DNA of 64,000 nucleotides from Methanosphaera sp. (GCF_022768985.1 NZ_JALEKL010000011.1:178327-242326); one strand, 5' to 3'; shown: positions 36,400 through 46,379, counted from the stretch's first letter. Notes: a model not told the origin generated them from the letters alone. Numbers and translations are program-made.

Positions 36400-36529
36400 G
36401 TTTTCATATGCCTCCAAATAGTTTATTTTTTATGTTTAATTTTTTGTAAGTTTATATAAAAATTATTATTTTTTTTTAATTAAATTATGCTAAATTTAAT
36501 CTATAATATAACTTTGTTATTTTTATAAC

Positions 36530-37459
36530 TTAATAGTTTTCAATTATTTCCTTAATATTTTCAGGATCAATATATTCAATTGCACTTGTTGCTCCTGACT
36601 TTGTTGTTGATTTTGCTGCAATATAACTTCCAATTATACCACTATCATGTAAGTTGTATCCTGAAAGAAGTCCATAGAGGAATCCTGCATTGTATGCATC
36701 TCCTGCACCTGTTGTATCTATTGCATCAACATTAAATATTCCGATGTTATATTCCTCATCACCTTTTTTAATGAATGATCCATCAGTTGATCTTTTAACA
36801 ACAAGAATTTCAACTTCTGATGATATTGCATCTACTGCACTATCTAGTGTGTCTTTTTGTGTTAACATCTTGAGTTCTGTTTCATTAATAAGTAGAATAT
36901 CTGTATATTTTAGGAATTTATTAATAAATTCTGAACCTCTTTGAATGTAGAGCATTCCAGGATCAAATGATACTTTAACATCACTATCTAAGTTTTTAAG
37001 AACTTCAAGTTGTGTATCTATTGATGCTGAATTATTAAGTCCTACAAATGATGTTAAATGAATTATCTTTGTATCTAAGTATTCAGGTTTTATTTCATCA
37101 TATGTTATGTCATCATTAACTTTTGGTGTTACATATAATTTACGATCACCATTTGCATCTACAAATCCCATTACTTCTCCTGTTTCACCATTTGGTGTTA
37201 ATATTGTATGGTTTGTATCTACATTATTTTCTTTTAGATATTCACACATCATATCTGCATATGAATCACTGCCAACTTTTCCTATATGTCCACATTTAAG
37301 TCCTAACTTTGCAATTGATACGATTGTATTTGCAGCAGATCCACCACATACTTTTGTTTCATAATTTATAAATGTTTCACCATCAACTGGTGCAAAATCA
37401 TCAACATGACATAGTCTATCTACATTTAATGCTCCAAATCCTATTATGTCAAAATTCAA
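36530..37459 (-). CDS. PfkB-family carbohydrate/nucleoside kinase
   Basis: Ribokinase-fold kinase of 309 aa. Signatures are GFGALNVDRL at the N-terminus, CGGSAANT (about 38-45) in the substrate site and the catalytic anion hole/base DTTGAGDAYNAGF (about 248-260). The substrate is unclear: ribokinase, adenosine kinase or another sugar kinase are all possible. It starts at TTG with GGGGAGG nine bases upstream. It lies 83 bases after the Ftr-like gene on the same strand, an order I recall from the distal end of the eha cluster in Methanothermobacter. Confidence 0.85.
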   Translation of the reverse strand: MNFDIIGFGALNVDRLCHVDDFAPVDGETFINYETKVCGGSAANTIVSIAKLGLKCGHIGKVGSDSYADMMCEYLKENNVDTNHTILTPNGETGEVMGFVDANGDRKLYVTPKVNDDITYDEIKPEYLDTKIIHLTSFVGLNNSASIDTQLEVLKNLDSDVKVSFDPGMLYIQRGSEFINKFLKYTDILLINETELKMLTQKDTLDSAVDAISSEVEILVVKRSTDGSFIKKGDEEYNIGIFNVDAIDTTGAGDAYNAGFLYGLLSGYNLHDSGIIGSYIAAKSTTKSGATSAIEYIDPENIKEIIENY

Positions 37460-37542
37460 TTAAATAAACCTCCCCTTTACTGAAATTAAGTTATTATATT
37501 AAGAAAAAAAAGAGTAAAATTTAAAAAAATAGAGTATTTCAT

Positions 37543-38430
37543 CTATTCTTCAACTTCTTCTTTAAGATAGAATTTATATTTTCCTAGATTTCCACCATAG
37601 TTACCAGCTGATATTTTAACAATTCCTTCTACACCATCAAGTGCTCCAATTGCCTGTTTTAATGATTCTTTTGCTGATTTTTCATCTAGTGCATTTATTA
37701 CTATTTCTGGTATGTATTCTATTCCATCTTCAACTTTGGATTCATCTCCAAGTTTTTCTTTAAGTGATGGACAGTATGGATGATTTGTTGTAGGACCAAT
37801 TTCAGGATAGTTTGTTTCTACTTTTGATCCTGCAGAACAGATATCAAATGGTGCACATACCCCATCTACTTCCATTAATGCATCAAGAGCTTTATATCCT
37901 CCCTCTAGTACTGCTTCTTTTGAGTTACAACAATACCAGAAGTTTACTCCCATAATTCCTTTCATACATCCAATTTTCTGTTCAATATAGAAGTCTGGTA
38001 CACAGATTGGTACACGTATCATGGTTCTGTCATAGATTTCTTCTGTCCATTCATATCCATCTCCACAGTGACCTACATGTTCTGTTGTATCAATGTAGTC
38101 AAATGGGTCAATTGATGCATCAAATACTTTTATAAATGGTTTTACAAGTATGTCCTGTCTTATTCTGAATGATAATTCTTTATCAAATTTATCAAGATTT
38201 GTTGTGTTATACCAGAATTGAACTAGTACTCCCGGTCTGTTATCTGGTGTTTCATCAGGTGTGAGGAATTTTTCTACTCCAGATTCTGTTCTTCCAATTA
38301 CTGTTCCTGGTGTTGCTGTTGCATCTGCTGCAATTTTATCTACTGTTTTTTGGTCTTCTGCTGTTATTATTAATCTTACACATACACCTGTGAATGCTTC
38401 TGCATATGTATCTTCTATTTCAAAATTCAT
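37543..38430 (-). CDS. ftr: Formylmethanofuran:tetrahydromethanopterin formyltransferase family (Ftr-like)
   Basis: Member of the Ftr family, which moves the formyl group from methanofuran to H4MPT in the C1 pathway. Retained family segments are [11 protein letters not shown] near the N-terminus, TPDNRPG near 60-66 and the C-terminal [14 protein letters not shown]. Between these the sequence differs much from canonical Ftr as I remember it, so it may be the second paralogue (FtrII) with a biosynthetic or regulatory role. Length is 295 aa. GGAGG precedes the ATG. It is flanked by EhaR-like and PfkB genes. Confidence 0.82.
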   Translation of the reverse strand: MNFEIEDTYAEAFTGVCVRLIITAEDQKTVDKIAADATATPGTVIGRTESGVEKFLTPDETPDNRPGVLVQFWYNTTNLDKFDKELSFRIRQDILVKPFIKVFDASIDPFDYIDTTEHVGHCGDGYEWTEEIYDRTMIRVPICVPDFYIEQKIGCMKGIMGVNFWYCCNSKEAVLEGGYKALDALMEVDGVCAPFDICSAGSKVETNYPEIGPTTNHPYCPSLKEKLGDESKVEDGIEYIPEIVINALDEKSAKESLKQAIGALDGVEGIVKISAGNYGGNLGKYKFYLKEEVEE

Positions 38431-38468
38431 AATATTAATCCTCCAATTTTAAATTCTCTTTTTTTTAT

Positions 38469-39485
38469 CTATCCTAAGTTTGAAATTTTACTTCCACGTA
38501 CTTTATTTCGTGTTATTTTACTTTTATCTACTAGTTGTTGTGTGTTTTCATCTGTTATGAAATCTATTGATGGCATAGAAAGTAGTAGTTGTTGTGATAT
38601 GTATTTATCTGATGAATTTTCAACAACAGCACTTAGTGGATCTTCATGGTATGTGTTGATAAATTCATATACTTTATCTTTTCCACCATCATTAAATATT
38701 TCAGCAATAAGTGCAAGTATTAAGTTATTATCTGATGCAATTGCCACATCTGCTGCTTTTATTGAATGAATATTTCCATTAAATGAAATACCAAGACCAC
38801 CATTTTGGTGTGCAAATTCAAGTGCTTCTTTATCTGTAATACTGTCTCCTGAATACATTAGATTTTCAGGATCATAATTATTTTTATCTATAATATCAAC
38901 TATTGCATCTCTTTTTCCAACTCCACCAACAGGAACAGTTGAATCCATTAGTGGTGCTATGTCCATCTTTGAGATAACATTACAAAATAGATGGTTGATA
39001 TTTTCAAAACTTGAATCAAATAGTATGTTTTGTGCAATATCAATTAATTTATCTTGTTCTTCATCTGATAGTTCATATGCATCAAGATTTAGTTGTGTTG
39101 AGTATGTATTTTCATAGGTGAAATCCATCTTATCACATAATGCTTTGATGTACTGGTTATAACTTGTACTTACAATGTATGATGGCATAATTTCTTGTAT
39201 GCGTTTCATCATATATTTTGCACCATCTATCATGTAGATGTGATCTTCTGAAAATTCTATAAGATCTTTTTCTGATAATCCTACAGCCTTAAAAAATGGT
39301 AGTATCATCTTAAGTGTACTTCCTGCAAGGTAGTTTGGAGTATTTTTTTCAACAAGTATATCATCATAATTACTTAATATAGAGAAAAATTCACCACCTT
39401 GTGGAATGAAAAAGTCTGCAATTTCATAGGCATTATCATTAACAGATAATGGGCCTTCACAGTCAGTTACATAAAATCTGTCCAT
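38469..39485 (-). CDS. ehaR: EhaR-like HAD-superfamily protein
   Basis: HAD-fold protein of 338 aa similar to the EhaR protein encoded with the energy-converting hydrogenase Eha. Motif I is YVTDCEGPLS with Asp8 but Glu at the +2 position; Lys191 in GVGKRDA could be motif III; motif IV is SGDSITDKEA (212-221). Whether it is a phosphatase is unknown. AAGGAG precedes the ATG. It leads a three-gene minus-strand group with Ftr-like and PfkB. No hydrogenase subunit is encoded nearby. Confidence 0.75.
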   Translation of the reverse strand: MDRFYVTDCEGPLSVNDNAYEIADFFIPQGGEFFSILSNYDDILVEKNTPNYLAGSTLKMILPFFKAVGLSEKDLIEFSEDHIYMIDGAKYMMKRIQEIMPSYIVSTSYNQYIKALCDKMDFTYENTYSTQLNLDAYELSDEEQDKLIDIAQNILFDSSFENINHLFCNVISKMDIAPLMDSTVPVGGVGKRDAIVDIIDKNNYDPENLMYSGDSITDKEALEFAHQNGGLGISFNGNIHSIKAADVAIASDNNLILALIAEIFNDGGKDKVYEFINTYHEDPLSAVVENSSDKYISQQLLLSMPSIDFITDENTQQLVDKSKITRNKVRGSKISNLG

Positions 39486-39646
39486 TTACTTAGAACTCCT
39501 TTTATAAAAAATAATCTAATATCTGAAAAGTTTTTAATTTTATATTTTTTTTTTAAAAAAAACTTTTTTTATTATTATATACTTATCTATATGAAAAGAT
39601 AAATATTAATTTATAATATATTATTTTTAATTTTATTTTTAAAAAT

Positions 39647-40105
39647 ATGAAAAAACATAGAAGATGGGATTTAAACATGAAAGTAGTTGATAAAGTTATA
39701 AAAGCATTGTTAATTATAATTCTTATTTTGGCTATTATTTGTGTATGTTATCTTGTTATTAATCCTAATCAGGGTGAAGGTTACACTGAATTCTATATTC
39801 TTGATCATAACAATAATACTACAGATTATCCTGTAAATATTTCCCAGGGAAATATTGAAAAGATAAATATTGGACTTAAAAATAAGGAAAATGTTATGAT
39901 GAACTATTCAGTTGTAATTAAGAAGGATAATATTACTCTTGCTAAGTATAATAAGACGTTGCAAAACGATCAAGAAGAAATTACTGCTTATTATATTACA
40001 TCAACATCACATATTGGTGATGATCAACAATTAGATATTGAACTTTATAAGGGTAATAATTCAAATATTTATCGAAGTTTAAAACTTAGATATAATGTCA
40101 TTTAA
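39647..40105 (+). CDS. DUF1616-like membrane-anchored protein
   Basis: A 152-aa protein with one N-terminal membrane helix (about 19-38) and an extracytoplasmic beta-rich domain beginning YTEFYILDHNNNTTDYP, as in the C-terminal part of DUF1616 proteins. Function is unknown. There is no clear ribosome-binding site; a TATA-like TTATAATATATTA centred about 29 bases upstream suggests a leaderless start at 39647, although ATG 39677 is also possible. It precedes the glycan island and may belong to the cell surface. Confidence 0.68.
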   Translation: MKKHRRWDLNMKVVDKVIKALLIIILILAIICVCYLVINPNQGEGYTEFYILDHNNNTTDYPVNISQGNIEKINIGLKNKENVMMNYSVVIKKDNITLAKYNKTLQNDQEEITAYYITSTSHIGDDQQLDIELYKGNNSNIYRSLKLRYNVI

Positions 40106-40273
40106 TGTAGAAACTTTATTTATAATATGAAAATATTAAATAAATAAAATAAGCTATAAGCCTAACATGAAATTCTAAAAATAATCATTTAATTCCATTA
40201 AATTTAAAATAAAGGGCTATAAGTTTAATATTAACTTAAAAAAGAACAGAGAAAAACTAATGAGAGGCTAAAA

Positions 40274-41224
40274 ATGAACGATATAAAATGTGTTATCACA
40301 GGAGGAGCAGGATTTATAGGCTCACACATTGCACAAACACTAATAGAAAATGGAGTAGGTCAAGTTACAATCCTAGATAATATGACTAAGGGAAAAATTG
40401 AAAATCTTAAAGAACTTGACCATGACAAAATCAACATGGTATGTGCTGATATTACAGATGCTGATCTTAACTTAATATTTGAAGATCATGACTATGTATT
40501 CCATGAAGCAGCACTAACAAGTGTACCAGAAAGTATTCAGAAGCCTACAGAGGTAAATAAGATAAATATTGATGGAACATTCAGAGTACTTAAAGCTGCA
40601 TGTGAATGTAATATTAAAAAGGTTATATCTGCATCATCTGCTGCTGTATATGGAGAAACTGAAACTCTTCCAAATCATGAAGAGCTTCCACTAAGACCAC
40701 TTTCACCATATGCTGTTTCAAAGGCAATGCTTGAATTATATTCATATACATTTACAAATACATACAATCTTCCAACAGCAACACTAAGATATTTCAATGT
40801 ATTTGGTCCAAGACAAGATATTAGCTCACCATATAGTGGTGTTATACCAAAATTTATATCTGCACTTCTAAAGGGTGAACGTCCTGTAATATTTGGTGAT
40901 GGAGAACAAACACGTGATTTTATTTATGTTAAAAATATTGCACAGGCAAACTATGAGGTTATGAAGTCAGATGCAACAGGTGTCTATAATATTGCTCATG
41001 GTAAGAAAACATCAATAAATGAACTTCTTGAATATATCTGTGAAATTATGGGATATGACTTTAATCCACAATATATGCCAAAACAGGATGGTGACATTAA
41101 ACATTCTGTTGCAGATATTACAAAAGCTGAGGAGAATTTCGGATTTAAAAGTGAACATGACTTTAAATGTGAACTTAAAGAGACAATAGACTATTATGTT
41201 AAAATTATGGAAGTAGATGAATAG
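40274..41224 (+). CDS. NAD-dependent sugar-nucleotide epimerase/dehydratase
   Basis: Extended short-chain dehydrogenase of 316 aa, similar to UDP-glucose 4-epimerase. The NAD loop is GGAGFIGSH (9-17). The catalytic triad includes SSAAVYGE and Tyr-x3-Lys in YAVSKAML, and RYFNVFGPRQ is the family substrate segment. It probably supplies UDP-galactose-type sugars to the glycan island it heads. GAGAGG precedes the ATG. The exact substrate cannot be read from sequence. Confidence 0.88.
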   Translation: MNDIKCVITGGAGFIGSHIAQTLIENGVGQVTILDNMTKGKIENLKELDHDKINMVCADITDADLNLIFEDHDYVFHEAALTSVPESIQKPTEVNKINIDGTFRVLKAACECNIKKVISASSAAVYGETETLPNHEELPLRPLSPYAVSKAMLELYSYTFTNTYNLPTATLRYFNVFGPRQDISSPYSGVIPKFISALLKGERPVIFGDGEQTRDFIYVKNIAQANYEVMKSDATGVYNIAHGKKTSINELLEYICEIMGYDFNPQYMPKQDGDIKHSVADITKAEENFGFKSEHDFKCELKETIDYYVKIMEVDE

Positions 41225-41354
41225 AACTCTTTTATTTCCATTATTTTTTACACTATTTTTTTAAATATTTTTTCTAGTTATATTATGGAAATATGAAAAA
41301 GGAAATTTAATACTATTTTTTTATTAAAAATATGAGGAGTGTGAATTATTAACT

Positions 41355-42653
41355 ATGATTGAAAAAGTAAAGCTTTTCTTTAAAACAAAGGAATATCGTA
41401 AAATTCTTGAAAATATTGTATCATTAACAGGTCTTCAATTTGCAAGTTATATATTACCTCTTCTTACACTTCCATATCTTACAATGGTACTTGGACCTGA
41501 TAAGTTTGGTCTTACTCAGTATGCTATTGCATTAATTACATATTTCCAGATTATTACAGATTATGGATTTAATTTATCTGCAACTCGTGAAGCTGCAATT
41601 TATCGTGAAGATGAGGCGAAGAAATCAGAGATATTTTCATCGGTTATGTCAATTAAGTTGCTGCTTTGTATTTTAACATTTATTATATTGATGTTAATTG
41701 TAGTGTTTATTCCAAAATTTAATGCTGATTTAATGGTGTATATTCTTACATTTGGTATGGTTATTGGATATATGCTATTTCCTACCTGGTTTTTCCAGGC
41801 AATGGAGTATATGAAATATACAAGTATCTTAAATATTATTGGAAAAGTCATATATACAGTTGCAATCTTCCTTTTCATACACAACCAAGGAGATTACTTG
41901 CTTGTTCCAATAATAAATTCTATTGGACTAATTGTTGTAGGTATTGCAGGATTTTATATTGCAGTGAGAAAATTCAATATAAAACTAAAAATTCCATCTG
42001 TTAAATCAATCATATATCACCTTAAAGAGGGTTGGTATGTATTTATTTCAACAGTTGCAATTAACATGTATACAACAACAAACACATTTCTGCTTGGTTT
42101 ACTTACAAACAATACACTTGTAGGATACTATTCAATTGCCGAAAAAATAGTACTTGCAGCAAATGGACTGCTAAATCCTATATCACAGGCATTATATCCA
42201 TTTGTAAGTCGTAAAACACAAGATGAGGAAGATGAAGTTAACATCAACTTTATACGAAACCTAACAAAGCTAATGGCAATAATAGGACTCATACTTTCTG
42301 CTGGAATATTCATATTTGCAAAGCCAATAATTCTAATAATATTTGGAAATGCTTATGCAAATTCAGTAATACTACTTGAAATACTATCTGCTCTTCCATT
42401 TGTTGTGGCACTTAGTACAGTATTTGGTGTTCAAACCATGCTTACACACAACTATAAAAAGGCATTTAGTTCAATAACACTTCTTGGAGGAATACTAAAC
42501 ATAGTTCTTGCTATTATATTAATAACATTCATACAACAACTTGGTGTTGCAATAAGCTTTGTTGTAACTGAAACATTCATTACAGTTGCAATGTTTATAT
42601 TCCTACAAACACATGGAATTAAGATAATATCAAAAAATGAAAAATTAAATTAA
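41355..42653 (+). CDS. Polysaccharide flippase (Wzx/MATE-like)
   Basis: Integral membrane protein of 432 aa with about 12 to 14 membrane segments in the MOP superfamily, expected to flip lipid-linked oligosaccharides across the membrane. The N-terminal region matches this class: LTGLQFASYILPLLTLPYLTMVLGP followed by FGLTQYAIALI. GAGGAG precedes the start. A second flippase follows after 29 bases. Codon use changes inside the gene: T-ending codons dominate before about 41,870 and A-ending ones after. Confidence 0.88.
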   Translation: MIEKVKLFFKTKEYRKILENIVSLTGLQFASYILPLLTLPYLTMVLGPDKFGLTQYAIALITYFQIITDYGFNLSATREAAIYREDEAKKSEIFSSVMSIKLLLCILTFIILMLIVVFIPKFNADLMVYILTFGMVIGYMLFPTWFFQAMEYMKYTSILNIIGKVIYTVAIFLFIHNQGDYLLVPIINSIGLIVVGIAGFYIAVRKFNIKLKIPSVKSIIYHLKEGWYVFISTVAINMYTTTNTFLLGLLTNNTLVGYYSIAEKIVLAANGLLNPISQALYPFVSRKTQDEEDEVNINFIRNLTKLMAIIGLILSAGIFIFAKPIILIIFGNAYANSVILLEILSALPFVVALSTVFGVQTMLTHNYKKAFSSITLLGGILNIVLAIILITFIQQLGVAISFVVTETFITVAMFIFLQTHGIKIISKNEKLN

Positions 42654-42682
42654 ATAGAAAAAAATAATGAGATGTGATTAAA

Positions 42683-44131
42683 TTGAATGCTATAAGACGC
42701 GTAGTTAAAAATATAGGTTCACTATTTCTATCACGTATGATAGGATATGTTCTTGCATTTGTCTACACCCTATATTCAGCACGTTACCTTGGAACTGCAG
42801 ATTTTGGATTAATTTCATTTGCAACAGCAATAACAGGATTATTTTCAATATTTACAGATCTTGGTCTTTCAACACTCACAATACGTGAAGTTGCACGTGA
42901 TAAGTCGCAAACTGCAAAGTATATGGGAAATCATGGATCTATAAAGTTGATACTTTCAATACTTACAATGCTAATGCTTGTAGTTTATGTTAACTTTGGA
43001 TTTAATGAAATAACCAAGTATGTTGTATATATTATTGGACTTTCTGTAATAACAGATGCATTTGGTGGAACATTTACATCAATATTTGGTGCATATGAAC
43101 AGATGGAATATCAATCCCTTGCTGAGATAATAAATTCAGTTGTAATGTGTATTGGAGTTCTTATCTGTGTATTTACAAATCAAGGCGTTATTGGAGTTGC
43201 AATGGTATATCTTATTTCAAGTGCTGTTGTATTAGTTTATAACTTCATATTATGTTCTAGAAACTATGGAGTTATACACTTCCAATTTGACTTTAAATTC
43301 TGGAAATACCTCATAAAAACAGCATTTCCACTTGCAATAACAAGTATATTTGCACTTATTTCATTTAAGATGAATACAATAATGCTTAATTATCTTACAA
43401 CAAGCTCTGTTGTAGGTGAATATACAGCAGCATTTAATCTTATGCAAGCTTTAATATTTATTCCAACAGTATATTCAACGGCAATACTTCCATTGTTTTC
43501 AAAGTTATTTATTGACAGACAAGACATGCTTGCATATTCATATAAAAAGTCACTTAAGTATTTATCACTTCTAAGTATTCCAATTGCTATGGGAACAACA
43601 CTACTTGCTGATAAAATTGTACTTTTCATGTATGGTGCAAGTTATGCTAATACAATACCAATTCTTAGACTTATCATATGGGCACTTCCTGCCATATTTT
43701 TAAGTTATGTTCTAGGTACAAGTATTACATCAATTAATAAACAGCATGAAACACTAAGAGCTACATTTTTATGTCTTATTCTTAGTTTAGTTGGAAATTA
43801 CATATTTATCAACCTATTTTCAGGTGAAGGTGCAGCATTTGTTACAATACTAAATGAGGTAAGTATGGTTATATTCTACATCTATATCATGCATAAGTAT
43901 GGATATAGTGTACCTGTTAAAACAGTTCTTATTAAGCCATTTGTTGCAAGTGTTGTAATGGCAATTGTAATATCAATACTTAACTTAGAATTATTTAGCA
44001 GCATATTCATAGGAGCTACAGTATATACAATCATGATACTGCTTCTTAAAACAATAGATGAAGATGACATAAAAATAGTTGGTCAGATATTACCTGAAAG
44101 AATTGTTAAATATCTTGAAAAAATAGTTTAA
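42683..44131 (+). CDS. Second polysaccharide flippase (Wzx-like)
   Basis: MOP-superfamily membrane protein with about 14 spans, 482 aa from the chosen start. The N-terminal signature is GSLFLSRMIGYVLAFVYTLYSARYLG followed by FGLISFATAI. The start is open: GTG 42674 overlaps a GTGAT ribosome-binding site, and TTG 42683 follows it at a suitable distance and is used here. It is adjacent to another flippase of a different subgroup, so the two probably serve different lipid-linked substrates. Confidence 0.87.
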   Translation: MNAIRRVVKNIGSLFLSRMIGYVLAFVYTLYSARYLGTADFGLISFATAITGLFSIFTDLGLSTLTIREVARDKSQTAKYMGNHGSIKLILSILTMLMLVVYVNFGFNEITKYVVYIIGLSVITDAFGGTFTSIFGAYEQMEYQSLAEIINSVVMCIGVLICVFTNQGVIGVAMVYLISSAVVLVYNFILCSRNYGVIHFQFDFKFWKYLIKTAFPLAITSIFALISFKMNTIMLNYLTTSSVVGEYTAAFNLMQALIFIPTVYSTAILPLFSKLFIDRQDMLAYSYKKSLKYLSLLSIPIAMGTTLLADKIVLFMYGASYANTIPILRLIIWALPAIFLSYVLGTSITSINKQHETLRATFLCLILSLVGNYIFINLFSGEGAAFVTILNEVSMVIFYIYIMHKYGYSVPVKTVLIKPFVASVVMAIVISILNLELFSSIFIGATVYTIMILLLKTIDEDDIKIVGQILPERIVKYLEKIV

Positions 44132-44219
44132 AAAAAAATGAGTATTTAAAAAAAAGATTATTTTTTAGATAAAATATCTTTTTAGATAAGTTAAATTTTA
44201 CTATAATACATCTATACTT

Positions 44220-44283
44220 AAGTAGTTTAGATTTAATTTAAATTAAAAGCAAACCACTACTTTACTTCTAATCTAAACTACTT
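44220..44283. terminator. 14-bp inverted repeat between convergent genes
   Basis: AAGTAGTTTAGATT at 44220-44233 and AATCTAAACTACTT at 44270-44283 are perfect complements with a 36-base loop. The repeat lies between the ends of the second flippase (plus) and the MsvR-like gene (minus), so it may act as a two-way terminator or an RNA 3'-end structure. Confidence 0.45.
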
Positions 44284-44319
44284 TCCTTCCTACTAAAAAA
44301 AATACTTAATTTATAAGTT

Positions 44320-45069
44320 TTAATTCTTTTTTTCTTTTTCTACAATGAATGTACAACAATCATCATATTTTGATACACATTCAACTTCTTCAACTGAAAC
44401 ATCACACTGGTAGTATTCAGAAAATACTCCTTTTATCATTCCTGTTGTAATACAACATGTTGAAATGTTATATTCAATATCAAATTTTGTATGACATCCT
44501 TTAAGTTTTAAAACTGTGTTATCTGTATGTGTAATTGTTAATTCACCAATTTCTAGTTCTGCAAAATATTTTCTAAGAGCATCAAGGAATCCTTCAAAAC
44601 CATCAAATTCTAGTTTTTTATATAGATCTCTTCCAATTCTTTCACCAGCTTTTGTTTCAAGTGGTGAAAGTTCAAGTCCATGATGTAATAGAAGTCCTTT
44701 ACATTGTCTGTGTACTTCTGTAAATAATCCATGAGGATCTATTATATCTTCCTGTACTTCTGGTAATGAATAGATTATCTGTCCAGGATATACTTCTCCC
44801 ACATAGTCTGCATAGATGTAGAATAATTTACTACGTCTATCTAGAGGATGTGATTTATAACTTAATATTCCTTCATCAACAAGATTTTTAAGATGTACAG
44901 ATATTGTTGATTTAGATTTCCCTGTTCTTTTTACAATTTCAGCTTCACTGATTTTTTCATCAAGCATGTTAAGAATTTGTATTTTAATAGGACTATTTAC
45001 AATCTTAATTCCATCTGCTGTTGAATATATTTTAATTTTAGTATTGTCATAGATGTTTATAGGAATCAT
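44320..45069 (-). CDS. msvR: MsvR-like ArsR-HTH/V4R redox regulator
   Basis: Two-domain transcription regulator of 249 aa. Residues about 20-90 form a winged helix of the ArsR type (KISEAEIVKRTGKSKSTISVHLKNL). The C-terminal half is a V4R domain ending in cysteine-rich sequence (STCCITTGMIKG, YYQCDVSVEEVECVSKYDDCC). That architecture is the methanogen-specific MsvR family, which senses redox state through cysteines. No ribosome-binding site is seen; a TATA element 28 bases upstream suggests a leaderless transcript. Its targets are unknown. Confidence 0.82.
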   Translation of the reverse strand: MIPINIYDNTKIKIYSTADGIKIVNSPIKIQILNMLDEKISEAEIVKRTGKSKSTISVHLKNLVDEGILSYKSHPLDRRSKLFYIYADYVGEVYPGQIIYSLPEVQEDIIDPHGLFTEVHRQCKGLLLHHGLELSPLETKAGERIGRDLYKKLEFDGFEGFLDALRKYFAELEIGELTITHTDNTVLKLKGCHTKFDIEYNISTCCITTGMIKGVFSEYYQCDVSVEEVECVSKYDDCCTFIVEKEKKN

Positions 45070-45365
45070 AATAATTGTTATGAATTTTATAGATATATAA
45101 AGTATTTGTAAGTAAAAATTAAAACATTATCAATTTCCTTTAAATTTAAAATATAAATTTAATAAAGCAATACAATAAATTTAATACATAGAACAATTTA
45201 AAATCAAATAAATTTTAATTAAAATAAATAAAAAATAAGAGAATTTAAACATGTATTTAGTCAAATAATTTTTAAATTCCAAATATAACCTAATATTTCC
45301 ATATTATTAAGGGTATTTAAAACATATAGTTACATTAAATAAAAATATAAAAGGAGTTGTCAGAT
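45070..45365. other. Divergent intergenic region msvR-like / licD
   Basis: This AT-rich region of 296 bases holds no gene. It contains the probable msvR-like TATA element near 45,092 and the AAGGAG ribosome-binding site of the LicD gene at 45351-45356. I see no TTCG-type boxes of the kind reported for MsvR binding. Confidence 0.45.
45092..45101 (-). promoter_or_regulatory. Probable TATA box of the MsvR-like gene
   Basis: TTTATATATCT-like sequence on the minus strand is centred about 28 bases before the start codon. This is consistent with a leaderless transcript. Confidence 0.45.
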
Positions 45366-46379
45366 TTGGTATTTATTTTATCAACAGTATATAGAATGCT
45401 TCCAGAATTTATTAAAAATCGGAGCTTTTTTGTTAATATGGTGCAGAGATTTAATAATAAGCGTGTAGATAAGGAAATTGAGTCACATCAAATGTTAATT
45501 GACCTGATATTTGCAAATTGTGACATTAAAGCAACAGGTGTGATGCGACAGATACAACTTTTATCAGTAGAACTTCTAAGATTATTTGATAAAATCTGTC
45601 AAAAACATAACATACAATATTGGCTAGATTATGGTACACTTCTTGGTGCTATACGTCATGGAGGATTTATTCCATGGGATGATGATGTTGATATTGGAAT
45701 GCTACGTAAAGACTATGAAAAGTTCTGTGAAGTATTTCCAGAAGAAATTAATAATATAGAAGGATTATCTGATAAAGTTATTATTCAAAGATTAAAACAG
45801 CCACATACAAAAGATGATGAAATAACACCTCTTGATACATTTAATGACAACACACACATACTATTTTTCCAGTGTGCATATAAAAAGCCATTTGCCCATT
45901 TTGATGTATTTCCAAGAGATTATATAGAAGATTGTGGTATTACAGAAAAAAGAAATAAAAAACAGATGAAGCTTCAAGTTGAACTTAGAAAAAATATTAA
46001 AAAAGGTATTTGGAGCTTTGATGAGGGACTTAAAATTCAAAATGAAAAGATGCATTTTACAGATGAAAAAACAGAGTACCTATCTGATGCCATAGATGGT
46101 CTTCATAACAACATTGAAAACAGGTTATATAAAACAGAGTATGTATTTCCACTAAAAGAGGTGCAATTTGAGGATTATACATTTTATATGCCAAATAATG
46201 CAGATAAGTATCTTGAATTAATTTATGGACCTGAATATATGCATCTTCCACGTACAGCACTTGATCATAATACAACAGGATTTATTAAAGGTCAGTATGA
46301 TAATATAAAAGAAGATATTGATGCTGGATTTGATGCTGAAATTAAGTTCTTAAAAGATATTAATGAAAATTTCAAATAA
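45366..46379 (+). CDS. LicD-family phosphotransferase
   Basis: Nucleotidyltransferase-fold protein of the LicD family, whose members attach phosphocholine-like or other phosphate-linked groups to surface glycans. The active-site motif is YGTLLGAIRHGG (89-100) followed by the acidic PWDDDVDIG (103-111). Length is 337 aa. TTG 45366 is chosen over TTG 45357, which lies directly against AAGGAG. It lies in the glycan island, so it probably decorates the exported polymer. The group it transfers is not known. Confidence 0.85.
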   Translation: MVFILSTVYRMLPEFIKNRSFFVNMVQRFNNKRVDKEIESHQMLIDLIFANCDIKATGVMRQIQLLSVELLRLFDKICQKHNIQYWLDYGTLLGAIRHGGFIPWDDDVDIGMLRKDYEKFCEVFPEEINNIEGLSDKVIIQRLKQPHTKDDEITPLDTFNDNTHILFFQCAYKKPFAHFDVFPRDYIEDCGITEKRNKKQMKLQVELRKNIKKGIWSFDEGLKIQNEKMHFTDEKTEYLSDAIDGLHNNIENRLYKTEYVFPLKEVQFEDYTFYMPNNADKYLELIYGPEYMHLPRTALDHNTTGFIKGQYDNIKEDIDAGFDAEIKFLKDINENFK

